Below are positions 23,901 through 33,300 of a stretch of DNA of 64,000 bases, in pieces. Both the position numbers and the translations under genes were made by a program. The notes beneath the pieces are model-generated. The model ran no database searches, was not told where the DNA came from, and worked only from the letters and a program-made list of their open reading frames with translations. Origin of the DNA: Blastomussa wellsi. Lineage: Eukaryota > Cnidaria > Anthozoa > Scleractinia > Plerogyridae. Positions within the stretch are counted from its first letter, which is position 1. Each line of letters starts with the position of its first letter. Where the stretch lies: the NCBI GenBank assembly GCA_947652115.1, contig OX393568.1, forward strand, positions 1,832,353 through 1,896,352. Reading direction: 5' to 3'.

Positions 23901-25030
23901 CGTGTATTACGCAGGCAACTTCAAGAACGTCTCAAAGCAGTATGGTACGGTCGCCACACTTAAATTCAATTCGGAGAGTCAAGCCAACGAATACACCACT
24001 AAACAAGAAGATCTGATGAGAACCAGCACAGAGCCGCTGCCGATTGTCTTGAGAAGCAAAGCCACCACGACGCTCCATGATGTATTTTTTGGAGAATCAG
24101 AGTACGGAGATGAATCGGAATTGTTCGACTGTTACGTCGGAATACCGTCCCACGGAAGCAAACCTTTCATGACAGCTAACATGAAGGTATTTGATGTCCC
24201 TCAGTACGACCACTTTGATGACGATGAATATCCAGAACACAGTTCCTACTTCATGTACGGTAACAAGAAAGACGCATTCTTGTTCCACATTCCATCAAAG
24301 AATCCTGATTTCCTTCAGGTAAGTATTTTACTACATAAATGACTTTCTAAAAATTAAACAACTTTTTTCCCTACCACTCCAGCTTATATCTACACGGATA
24401 TTTTTAGTCGTCTGTTTGTCTCGGAGAGTGGAGAAAAGAAACTAGTTTAGCAAATGGGTTTGAAAGTGCGACATAGCGGTCGGGCAAATGAGGTTTCGCA
24501 GTAGCAATCGAATGGTTGCCCTGAATTAATGGAATAATGAATCTTGACAAAGTTCTTCGCATAGCTCTGAACAAAACAAAATAGTTGTTGACATCTGTCT
24601 GAGAAACTAACCAATAGAAGCGCCTCTGTTGCGTAATTCATGCACATTGTTTGAGTTCACGTGTTTTCTATCCCCTCACCCCCTCCCCCCCTCCCCCCCC
24701 TGATTTAATTTGACACTTAATCTGTTATTTATATCGGGAAGTGTGTGATACACTTTTATCTTTTTATAATATCCACAGATTGTCCAACTGGATGGTATTC
24801 CAAATGGAGTCGGTACAAAGGATGATAAAGACCTGTTGCTGAAGAAAGGTATTGAAATCAACATTCCGGATATCAGTGGGTCACCGACTGTAGTGGCTGG
24901 CGAGGTACAGGATCCACTGAAGAGAAATAAATATGACATCATGTTCGTGGGAATAGATGGAGAAGAAGTGAAGACTAAAGTAAAGCTTGGTAGGAAGATC
25001 TGGTTCGATGGCAAGGGAGTCAACAAGTAA
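11947..25030 (+). CDS. tyrosine-decarboxylase-like PLP enzyme, copy B
   Basis: Group II PLP-dependent amino-acid decarboxylase, closest in my reading to bacterial tyrosine decarboxylase (shared FMGPKAENG-x-x-x-x-DL start of the domain). Exons: 11947-12194, 12754-12901, 13504-13809, 14231-14564, 15006-15145, 15774-16148, 16704-16928, 21935-22180, 22902-23033, 23833-24318, 24779-25030; 2892 nt, 963 residues. Active-site residues are present: PLP-stacking His314 (STAHISFTKA), Asp401 (HADGAWGG) and Schiff-base Lys458 (DPHK). Exons 10-11 add about 250 residues absent from bacterial enzymes. A basic N-terminus precedes the domain. Six exons have the same length as in copy C. Exon 4 keeps frame only if the acceptor AG at 14229-14230 is used instead of the homologous one at 14212-14213. 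Intron 7 holds a Gypsy element. AATAAA at 25188-25193. Substrate unknown; cytosolic (no signal peptide). Confidence 0.85.
13149..13323. repeat. foldback element in intron 2 of copy B
   Basis: Inverted arms around a central loop: CGAGTCTAAGTGCGAAAC at 13188-13205 and its complement at 13265-13282, with weaker pairing continuing outward (GGCCATTTTCGAG / TTGGTCATTT). MITE-like, non-coding. Confidence 0.75.
15224..15445 (+). repeat. tRNA-derived SINE in intron 5 of copy B
   Basis: tRNA-like head with box-B-like GGGTTCGAGCCC, then GCATTGCGTTGTGTTCTTGG, a GGGTACCGGCGAATTTACTG core and a CCTGCGATTGACTGGCATTT tail ending in AGGGGGAGTA. Near full length when compared with 56595-56817. Inserted in the same orientation as the gene. 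Confidence 0.8.
16283..16495. repeat. foldback element related to the tRNA-Thr-like repeat
   Basis: Left arm has GATCATCGCAGTGAATTTCC and AAGCAATTGGAAAGAAAG; the right arm is its inverted copy (CTTTCCAATTGCTTTTATTG, ATTCACCGCGATGATCATTC). The centre pairs AATCAGGGCT with AGCCCTGATT around GGCTTCAACG, the 3' end of the tRNA-Thr-like block at 29470-29542. Outer sequence TATGAAATAATTCATAT is shared with 29361-29380. Lies in intron 6 of copy B. Confidence 0.85.
17249..17390 (+). repeat. 5' LTR
   Basis: 142 bp, TGTAGTG... to ...CGTTACA. Identical by eye to 21769-21910. Very short for a Gypsy LTR. Confidence 0.96.
17392..17402 (+). promoter_or_regulatory. primer-binding site, tRNA-Ser(GCT) type
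   Basis: TGGCGACGAGG, one base after the 5' LTR. It is complementary to the tRNA-Ser(GCT) 3' end including CCA, as remembered from metazoan sequences. Confidence 0.8.
17465..20791 (+). CDS. Gypsy gag-pol, up to the integrase break
   Basis: One frame fuses gag and pol; the first ATG is at 17465. Two zinc knuckles at 18053-18160: the first is an unusual CX2CX5HX5C, the second a standard CX2CX4HX4C. Protease DSGA is at about 18404. Reverse transcriptase spans about 18.75-19.35 kb with the catalytic SDDV pair at 19229-19234, in place of the more common Y-x-DD. RNase H begins near LLVDAS at 19665 and includes TDHKPL. Integrase has the HX3H and CX2C zinc-binding pairs (20.33-20.44 kb) and the first two catalytic Asp codons at 20525 and 20684. 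The frame then shifts, giving about a dozen unrelated residues before a stop at 20791, so the catalytic Glu is lost from this product. Confidence 0.93.
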   Translation: MATALPHFDSFDIHADGAISQRWRKWIKRLENLFVAAAISDKKRQRALLLYYAEEDVSEIFETLPETGEDFETAKTKLNAYFDPKKNVEFEIYTFRQAKQNPGETMNSYHSRLRQLAATCEFTDADKEIKSQIVQSCTSQRLRRKALRDSSMTLEALLAEARALEVSEQQATDIESPGSANAVFPQKSQTPDKTARCFNCGDSWPHDAKAGCPARNRKCNSCKKYGHYAQYCRSSQKGQNPGRGGTPRKGNKKQERRNRKPPRTVNQVNAESKPRSPLSSSDDEYTFTLSSPTKVSAPFVSLKVNGVTCKFLVDSGASVNIVSHDVSKMFNCGLESCDTKVYAFNSSKPLPVLGKFKALVESKCRSVDSEFLVVDGKTSLLGYATATDLGILQIANAVSVERNVFQNYPSLFSGLGKMKNVEVKLHIDENVKPIHQSHRRIPFHQRKNLEACVESLLQQDIIEPADGPTPWVSPVVLVPKPKQPGGVRLCVDMREANKAITRERHLMPTLDEVVHDLNGAKVFSKLDLNQGYHQLVLHPDSRHITTFSTHLGLYRYKRLSFGINAAAEKFQDVIAASISDIPNVKNISDDVIIYGVNTEEHDKTLHAVLTRFKDLNLTLKKEKCQFYMPRIEFFGMVFSADGMSPDPAKVEAIKQAEAPTSVSDVRSLLGMTNYVSRFIRHYADIVAPLRDLTHKGIEFKWEDVHQAALEQLKCSLTSNEVMAYFDPSKKSILLVDASPVGLGAVLTQGGKVISYASKALSSVERRYSQIEREALAIAWGCHHFRMYLLGSHFKVVTDHKPLLSIFNSPTSQASARIENWRLKLQSFSFEVLYSRGDLNPADYLSRHLQGDTKCDLIAESAEQYVNFVMSQATLKALSREEISEATREDATLQEVMRLISTGQWDNLKPVEGVDPNTLKIFANIRSELTSMDGNLVLRGSRIVVPDALQKRVVELAHEGHQGLVKTRSLLRSKVWFPRMDSLVDSIVKRCVPCQVATPKPSREPLQMTPLPNGPWEQVSIDFCEVAGHYLLVVIDDYSRFPEIEIVHSTSAKAVIPKLDRIFAAYGVPQVVKSDNGPPFNGGEFAQFAKHLGFKHRKCLLCGLKLMGK
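20755..21456 (+). pseudogene. Gypsy pol 3' part, out of frame
   Basis: Continues the integrase in another frame. It holds the third catalytic residue (Glu codon 20785-20787 in NGEVER), the rest of the core and a C-terminal region ending with basic RRSTRVPVPPKR. The overlap with the upstream frame and absence of an ATG show a single-base frameshift next to a short A run at 20752-20754, not a separate gene. The two parts together cover the expected spacing between the second Asp and the Glu. Confidence 0.9.
21463..21512 (+). repeat. short tandem repeat TTGAACATTT
   Basis: Four imperfect units of TTGAACATTT/TATTTGAACA directly after the pol stop codon, in the element's 3' untranslated region. 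Confidence 0.8.
21756..21768 (+). promoter_or_regulatory. polypurine tract
   Basis: AGGAAAGGAGAAA immediately before the 3' LTR, the expected plus-strand priming site. Confidence 0.85.
21769..21910 (+). repeat. 3' LTR
   Basis: 142 bp, identical by eye to the 5' LTR; ends 24 bp before exon 8 of decarboxylase copy B. Confidence 0.96.
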
Positions 25031-25928
25031 AGTTGTCCAGGGCTTTCATTAACGGACAGTGACGGTGTTTCAAAAGCGTAATTCGATGTTTAATATAATT
25101 CGGGCCACTGGATATCATGACAAAGTTATAACTTTTGTAATTCTTGTTTTTCATTTTATAGCACTTGTGAGCATCTTAAATAGACTAAATAAAGTAACTG
25201 GAAAACTTTGATTTTTCTGGACATATTAATTTCATTTAATGAAATAGACGATTTTGAATTTCCATGGCCGCGCGACATCAAGATGGTCGCAAGAAAACCG
25301 TGACCCCGGCGTCACACTTGTTTTTAAATCATGACTAATCCAAACAGTTGGTGTATTGAACTCTTTCTAATTTATATTGCTTTGTAGACTTTTTTAGCAG
25401 AATTGAAAACCAGAAGTTTTCATTGACGACTCGATCGTTACACACTCGCGGTCTATTGAAAATTCGCGTATCTGATTGGTTAACATGAAAACGATAGCGC
25501 ACCACATTTCCTTGTGAGTGAATGTTACACATGAGTCACACGTCAAAATAGACTAAAGCTGCGGTTTGAAAACGACTGGGTTGTCAACACTTGAGTCTTG
25601 CAAATACTCCGCTGTGCGTTTTATTTTCACTTTTCTTCTCGGTGTTTCGAAATGCGATGAAACAATGTCTCTGGTGAAGCCTCATTCCAAGTACTAAAAC
25701 AAATTGGGCATGTGGTATTATTGAATATATTTCAGGGTTAATTATTGCGTATTTATTGTGTTATTTAGCGACTCGACATAAAAAAAACCGTCTGCTATTA
25801 AAAACAAGTCAGTATTCTTCAAATACCCGCTTGCGTAATATACATGTCAATATTGACAGATTGAGCCACTCTTAAAGCTGTGAATTGATTAGTAGGACTT
25901 CATAAAATTTATCGCAACTTGGTGGATC

Positions 25929-26001
25929 GGGGGATTAGCTCAAACGGTAGAGCGCCCGCTTTGCATGCGGGAGGTACCGGGATCGATACCCGGATTCTCC
26001 A
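25929..26001 (+). tRNA. tRNA-Ala(TGC)
   Basis: Full cloverleaf: acceptor GGGGGAT/ATTCTCC (two G-T pairs), D arm GCTC/GAGC, anticodon stem CCCGC/GCGGG around loop TTTGCAT, T arm CCGGG/CCCGG. CCA not encoded. A T7 terminator follows at 26005-26011. Lies alone between the convergent decarboxylase genes B and C. Confidence 0.95.
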
Positions 26002-27339
26002 AAGTTTTTTTCTTATTTATATACTTTCATTTCCAAGAAACAGAACGAAATTATTTTCGCTTGATAATTTTTTTTTGCAAAGCTGGACACTGAGGGACCT
26101 CTTCTGGAGTCAAATTCCGGCCGGCACGCACCCAAAGTGAAAGCCCATACCATGAGTTCTTCTAAAAGAATATTTATCATTAGACAGTCAGATGACATAT
26201 TACAAATTACACATGTTTTTAATAACTGTAAATTCATATTTATACATTTCTGCAACTATTAACAAATAAATATATAAAATTCCTTAGTTATATTATTTAT
26301 TTAATATGTAATCTTCAAATTTATGCTCATAAATTACTACTTGGTCGACGATCAACAGTATCTCACGGCCGAGTATATATATCTTATTAGTTGTTGCGTA
26401 GTACTAGTATCGCTTAGTATTTTTACGAGTTGTGCCGTAGTTTGACGAGCCCGAAAATACAAACAACGAATAAAAATTTTCAGCGATACTACACAACAAA
26501 ACGTCTAACGAGAGATTTATTATCCAACACGCCAAATTGTTATGTCCGTGCGCGTGCGGGCGAATTTCCAACCGGTTCTCTGGAGTATAAATACCGCGTG
26601 ATATTTGTACTCATTTTGGGCGTTATTTGTAATCTACGACGCACAGTTGGATAATAAACTAAGATAAATTCTTAGCTCTATATTCTTCCCCATTTAATGA
26701 AACTCGAATTAATAAATAAATCTATAAATACCGAAACGCATACACTTGGAGTAGAACTGCCAACAAAGGGTGATGCGTTGTTTTTTGTTGTTTTTTTTTT
26801 TTAATTCTTCATGTGAAATAATATTGTCGTTCAGTCCTGAACATGCTAAATGAGGCCAAAGTCTGTTACACCCCTCAGCGATTCGGGCTTTACATTAAAT
26901 GACATCCAGGAGTGATAAAAACTCGTTAAAACATCTGCGTGAAACGAAAAACGTTAAAAAAATTAAGACTATCTATATAAAAGCAGCTAATAATAATTTT
27001 GACATAAACAATCTAAAATTGACGCCAAGGTCGTGAGTTCTACCCTCACATGGACCATCCTTTTAAAGTTCACATAAAATTAAATCCGACCTCAATAAGC
27101 AGTGATCATTTTTTTTTTTGCTCCCGTCTTTTGTTTAACTGAGCCCAATGATGATCGCGGGTTGAATCGGGATACGCAAAGGGGCAATCTGATTGATTGA
27201 TTTTAGCCATTGGCCCTCGGACTATCTCATTCGCAAAAGAACGTTACTAGCATTTAATCAGTATGGGTGGTAAATGAAATATTTTTATCATTGATTTGTT
27301 GTTTCTAAGTTTAAATATCCCCTAACATTATCCAGTAGG
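26002..27339. other. intergenic region between copies B and C
   Basis: AT-rich. Contains an inverted pair TTTATTATCCAAC / GTTGGATAATAAA near 26517-26665 and a tRNA-Ile fragment at 27020-27057. A TTTAAT near 27255 could be a minus-strand ATTAAA signal for copy C. No gene seen. Confidence 0.5.
27020..27057 (+). pseudogene. tRNA-Ile 3' half
   Basis: Matches the last part of the tRNA-Ile(GAT) at 52529-52601 (GACGCCAAGGTCGTGAGTTC, then CTCACATGGACCA). The 5' half is absent. Confidence 0.75.
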
Positions 27340-30300
27340 TCATTCTTCTATTCTGTCTACTTTTACATTAGATATTGTTCCAGCAAACCAGATTTTTCTT
27401 GCTATCTTCACTTCGCTCTTCACCACTTTACCATTAATGCCTACAAATGTGATGTGGAAGTTATTTCTGGTCACGAGGTCCTGGACTTCACCACTCACTA
27501 TCAACGGTGATCCAGAAATTCCCGGAATTTCTACTTCGGTCCCATGCCTAAGTAATATATCTGCCACTTCGCCGCTTATGCCGTCAGGGGGGCCATCGAG
27601 TTGGATCACCTTTTGAGAGAGAGACAGATTTTTTTAAATCCTGTACGCGTTAGTTTCTATGTAGATGGGATAGAAAGGCTTTTATACAGAGCGGTCGGTG
27701 GAAGGCCAAGCTGGTAGCTCTCAAGAAAACTCGGCAGACAGAGTTTCTTGGGATTTGGCAAATATGGTATTTTGGTCATATGGCATTTTTACGAGAGAAA
27801 GTTCAAAAGATAGATTTGCAAGACATTTCTTTAGTCATTGTACCTTTTTTATTATGCCATTAAACTTTTGTTTGTTATTGTAAGCAGCTTTTATTGTTTT
27901 CAAGACAAAGTCATTGTTTCAATTGTTGAGTCTTTTGTTTAGGGCTAGGGTATCAAACCAATCACATTATATGTTAGGAAAGCTGCTACATCACCCTTAA
28001 ATTGTAATAAATAAATAAGTAAGTAAATTAAACAACAACACCATTGGCTATTACTGGGTTTAAAGAGTTTTCGCTTCAGTTTTAATGTTTACAAATAGGG
28101 CTTGATAGAAAAAGAACGACAAAGTACATGTAAACCGGCGAGCATCGTTGAAAAATATTGGTGACATAAGAGATTTTCCGCTTTTCCAATTTATAAATGC
28201 CTGGAAAGAAAGCAACAGTTTTCAAAACCAAGCCCGTTTACAAAAATTAAAATTAATTGAACCATTGTTGTTTAATTCTATAAAAAATAACGGTAACGAT
28301 TTCCTGAGATATGTTATATAACTATTTCTAAATAACTACCTGAAAGAAGTCAGGGCTTCTGGAGGGAATATGGAACAAGAACACATTCTCCTTGTCGCCG
28401 TACATGAAGTATGAGATGTTCTCGGGGTATTCATGCTTGTCAAAATGCTCGTACCGTGCAACATCCACAATCTTCATCTCTGCACTCATGAAATGATTCT
28501 TGTCATGGTCAGAGGGTAGACCCACGAAACAGTGGAACACTTCATTCTCTCCAGCGTATTCAGACTCTTTGAAGAAGACGTCGTGATGTCTCTGTTTTTT
28601 GCTTCTGAACACGATTGGTCGAGGCTGTGTGTTCGACTGAAGTAGCTTCTCTTGCATGACTATATACTTCTTGGCGTCTTTATCATGGATGAATTTTAGT
28701 TTCACCACAGTGTCATACTGTTTGGCTACGTCATTGAAGTCTCCTGCGTACGATACGATCACCTCGTTCTGTTGATTAACGACACCCGTGCTGACAAAGT
28801 TGTGGAAAGCCTTAGGGTCGGTAACCTGAAATATTGTTCAATGAAACGTGATTACAACCGACAGTGGCATGAAATATCTAAAGCACTATACTATATAGTT
28901 CCAGCAGAACACATACACAAGAAAATATGAGGCCACATAAAGGGACGAATTGAGCAGTGGCTGTATTTTTAATGTCAGTTCTGAGAAGAGTAAGACAACT
29001 AGTTACTCCCGGCTTCCTTCTCCACCAACTCTGACAACTCCCCCGACAACGAAACTCCAACTGTGTAATACACTAGTCCACGAGTAGACTTAGTACATGC
29101 AAGGTGTTTTGAAATTCATTTAATATTTCTTCTTACCGTTCCAATGGCGCACAGAATGCTGTTCCTCATTATGGCAGCCATGTGACCCATGAACTCAATC
29201 GATGTAGCCCAGGGATCCATGCAGGTCGTTATGATGTACTTGACAGGGGTTTCATTGTTAACGTGTAACTGGAACCAGAAGCATGAAGAAATATAAAATT
29301 AAAATGAATAAGTAGAACTGCAAGTTGCACTTACATCAATGTTCGTTACGATCGAAGCATAACATGAAATAATTCATATATTAACAACGGATGTAGATGA
29401 AAGTGAGAGATGATCATCGCAGTTAATTTCCAATCTTAAGCAATTGAAATTAAAGAAGAAAAAAAATCATGGCTTCAACGGGATTAGAACCCGTGACCTC
29501 CGCGATACCGGTGCGATGCTCTACCAACTGAGCTATGAAGCCACACATTGGGAGCAAGGTCAAATATGAACTCAATAAATTGACCTTACTCCCAACGCCT
29601 TGTGTGACTTCATCGTAGCTCAGTTGGTAGAGCATCGCGGAGGTCATGGGTTCGAATCCCGTTCAAGGTGCCTGTAACAATAGTATCTCGTTGCTAAGTT
29701 ACGCGATTGCCACTAGTTATCAGACCACACTTTTTTCGCTAGCGAAAAAAGCGTGCTTACAATTCTTAAGATCGATGTATAATTTGACTTGACACTGCAA
29801 ACCGGGATTAAGTCTTCTTGGCACGTTCAACTTACCCCCAATCTCTTCTTGAAATTCTTCACAGCAGCGCTGTGCTTGTGGGGAACTAAACTTGAAGCAG
29901 TAACAATCATTGGAATGCGATGGGCGGTCTGTTCGCTTGATGTATGACAGAGATCTTTGAAAAGCGCCATGTTAATTGCATTGCACTTTTCAACGTTTTG
30001 ATTTCCTTTCAAGTTTACAGAGAAACATGGTATCATTGTGTCGGGGCCCACTTCTTTGAGGTACAGCATAGCTTCCTCGTCCTGCAAAATGCCAAAATAA
30101 TAAAATATCAAGTTGATCTGAAGAAAATATCTGGTGAGAGCTGTAGTCGCACCAGAGATTGTTCTTCTTGACCCTCAGAACAATTACGGCACACTGATAT
30201 TTACTGTAACATAGGGTCAATGTTTCATTCTTTGGGTAGCAGTGTTAACATAATAATACCACTAATTATTACTCTGGTATATTTTCTTTTCCTGTTCCTG

Positions 30301-33300
30301 TTCTCTGTGATTGCTTTCCAATTATTACCACTGTAACTGAAATATCTTGCCCCGCCTCCAATAGCACACATGCTTATTGTATGGGCAAGAAAGTTTGTAA
30401 ATTTTGTAAACCGCGTCAATTGCAACAAAATTTGTTGTTGTTCTTGCATATAGGTGGTCGCTTTAACCGAGACTACCCTCACAGGGCCTAATCTGGGATA
30501 TTTTTTGCAACTAAAAACGAAAAGTTGCAGAGCTTATTTGCATTAGACAAATCATTTACCTCTGCAAGTTCTTTGTTCGTTTTGCCAAGAATACGCTCCT
30601 TGATGAATTGAACGTGCTCCTGAACTGACATGTTCTTCCAATTGGGAAGAGGTTTCGTTGTTCTGATAACAAAGTTGTCATCTTCTTGGCCGAGGGTCGC
30701 CCACAAGCAGTACATGATCTTTGAGGTGAACATGCATTCAGCCAGAATGCGACCATAGCCATCCTTGTTAAGACCAATAACCTAAACGACATAGAGACAA
30801 AAAGGGAAAATAAATGATTTGAAAATAGGCTAACAACTTCTAGCAATTATTGACTGTGGGAGGATAAAGTATCCGCACACTATTACTACGTCCCCGGTGC
30901 TGTGGTCTAACTTCATGCCTTAAAATTATAAGTCACCAAGGGTTGGGAGGGTTCAGTTAGGCTCATGAATGGACTGATAGCGGCAGACAGTGGCGTCCTT
31001 TGAATGCTGACGTCTGAGCCTACTGTATGTAATATTGTAAAGAGGACATGTAGTTTGTCCTCTCACTCGCGATATATCATATATATTTCTCAAACTCATT
31101 AATAATTCATCACGTTAAAACAAAGGAAATCAGAACCGTAACCGTGGTTTGGAAATGTGATCTTAATTAGCATAGCTTTTTACGATTTTTTTTTTCGTTT
31201 TCTCCGTGGTTTTAGTTTCGATTGAGAAGATATATCAAACACTCGAGACAGTGTTTCATCACATTTCCAAACACCTCGAAGTTCGTCAAAAATACTCCGC
31301 TGCTTGTCGTATTTTCAACTCTCTTCTCGGTGTTTGGAAATGTGATGAAACAGTCTCTCGTGTTTGATATATTACATCATTATTGATGTGGACCCAGCAC
31401 GAACTTTTTGGATAGTTAAGGTGTCTTCAGCTAGTAAACCTGACTGGAGACCCTTTCTAGTAAGAACGCTGGCTGTCATATTTTTGCACAAAAGTGTACT
31501 ATATCTCCCCTATATATCTGATTCGCCACTGAAAATGTAGAGTAAACAACTAGAGCAGCTATTTACCCTGTTTGCTAGCATAACCCCTGCGGCTGAAGCT
31601 CCAGGTTTTGATCCTTCGATGCCAATGTCACCAAGGACCTTGTCGCCATGGTAATAAACAACAGTGGTGGTGATTTGAAGAAAAGTGTTCATTCGTCTGT
31701 CTCTGTAACACAGCGCGCCGCCAGGGTAGGGACAGAAACCAGACTTGTGAGGATCGATGGTGATAGTATCACTTTGGCTGAGAGCTGACAACTGTTTGTG
31801 CACGTATGAACTCAGGTACATCTCTGGAACAAAACCTGTTTCCGCGGCCGTTTGCGTGTTCTCCGTTTCAGGTTGATCACGTTGTAACATGCTGCAGAAG
31901 TACCCTCCCCAAGCCGCGTCGGCGTGCACACTGAAGTTGAGACCCTATAGGCAATAATATTAATTAGAAGAGTCATTTTTCCAGGGTTTAAATCATGGTA
32001 ACTGGACGTTAAAGCGATCTCACGGAGACAATGATTCTACATTAAATTTCTATAAAACGTTATCCATACATCGTGCGCAAGTAAAGGCTGGTTTTCACTA
32101 GTGCACAACAACATAAGCACGAGATAACGACATAAGCACGAGCATAAGAAGAAAAAACACACTTTTTTTTTCTCATGTTGTTTTCACTAGGAATCACCGC
32201 GACACAAGCATAAATATAAGCATAAGCACAAGAAGAACGGAGTGTCCGTTTGTTGTTATGCTTATGCGCTAGTGAAAACCAGCCTCAAATGAATGGTAAT
32301 ATATTGGCGCTTGAATGTAAATGTTTACAGCAATAACTTGTGAACTGTTCACTCAAAAGATGATGATGATATGTAGCGACTAAAAGTACAAACAGACACT
32401 TTTTTGCAAAATTAAAAGGTGAATGAAATGAGCTAGCTATGGTATATCGCATTTCCTGAGTTTTGATTGGTTGAGAGGCAATGGTATATGAGTTCATATA
32501 CCATTGACCTACCAAAGAGGTTCGTGTACGCGTAAAAGAATGCATTTTTGAAATGTTTGTACAATATTTTTGGGCGTATTTAATAAAACAATTATTCCGC
32601 TCGCGCCTGTTGGATATGATATGGTTATCCAACGCGCGCTCGTGGAATAATTGTTAAATATAGTCTCAATGGAATTGTTTTAAATATGCCCTAAGTATCT
32701 GTTCCAAACGAAAAGTTAAACGTTTTAAAAATATTGAAAATTCAAATAAGTGACCAACCTTCGTTCTAAACTTTTGACGCAAATCCAAAATGTCGGTAAG
32801 GGGATCCACGGCACTTTCTTCTGTTGTTCCCATTACAGCCAACACTGTGATCACAGGGATATTGTGTTTTAATTTTTCCTTTAGAGTTCGTTCAAGTTCT
32901 GAAAATAAAGACAGGTTAAGATGGAATACCAAAAAATAAACCTTATTGGTATAGTATAAGTTGATTGAATAAGGTTTGACCCATGTACGGCGTGCCAAAA
33001 CAATCATCTAATGTGCAACAAGATGCTCTAGGCATATTACCGTTATTTTTCCTTAACATGTGAGAACAAGATAATAAGAGTACACTGAAACTTTTGAATT
33101 AATCTTTATATCAGTTCTTTGGCAAGGTATTGAAACTGAAAATTTTCAAGGAAGTTGATGTTCACTCTTAGAGATTATCGAAATTCACACCTGTATTCAC
33201 ACCTGCAGAAAAAGATTAAAAATGTAAAACATGCATTTCGTATGCTAACCCTTTGGATCCATCCGGGCATTTTCGTCAACTGCAACGGTAACGAGGCATT

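Larger units (their letters stand above)
29361..29685. repeat. palindromic element carrying two tRNA-Thr-like sequences
   Basis: Left part shares TATGAAATAATTCATAT-like and GATCATCGCAGTTAATTTCC with the foldback at 16283-16495. Then come a minus-strand tRNA-Thr-like sequence (29470-29542), a short palindrome centre (GGGAGCAAGGTCA ... TGACCTTACTCCC), and a plus-strand tRNA-like copy at 29606-29670. In intron 8 of copy C. Confidence 0.8.
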
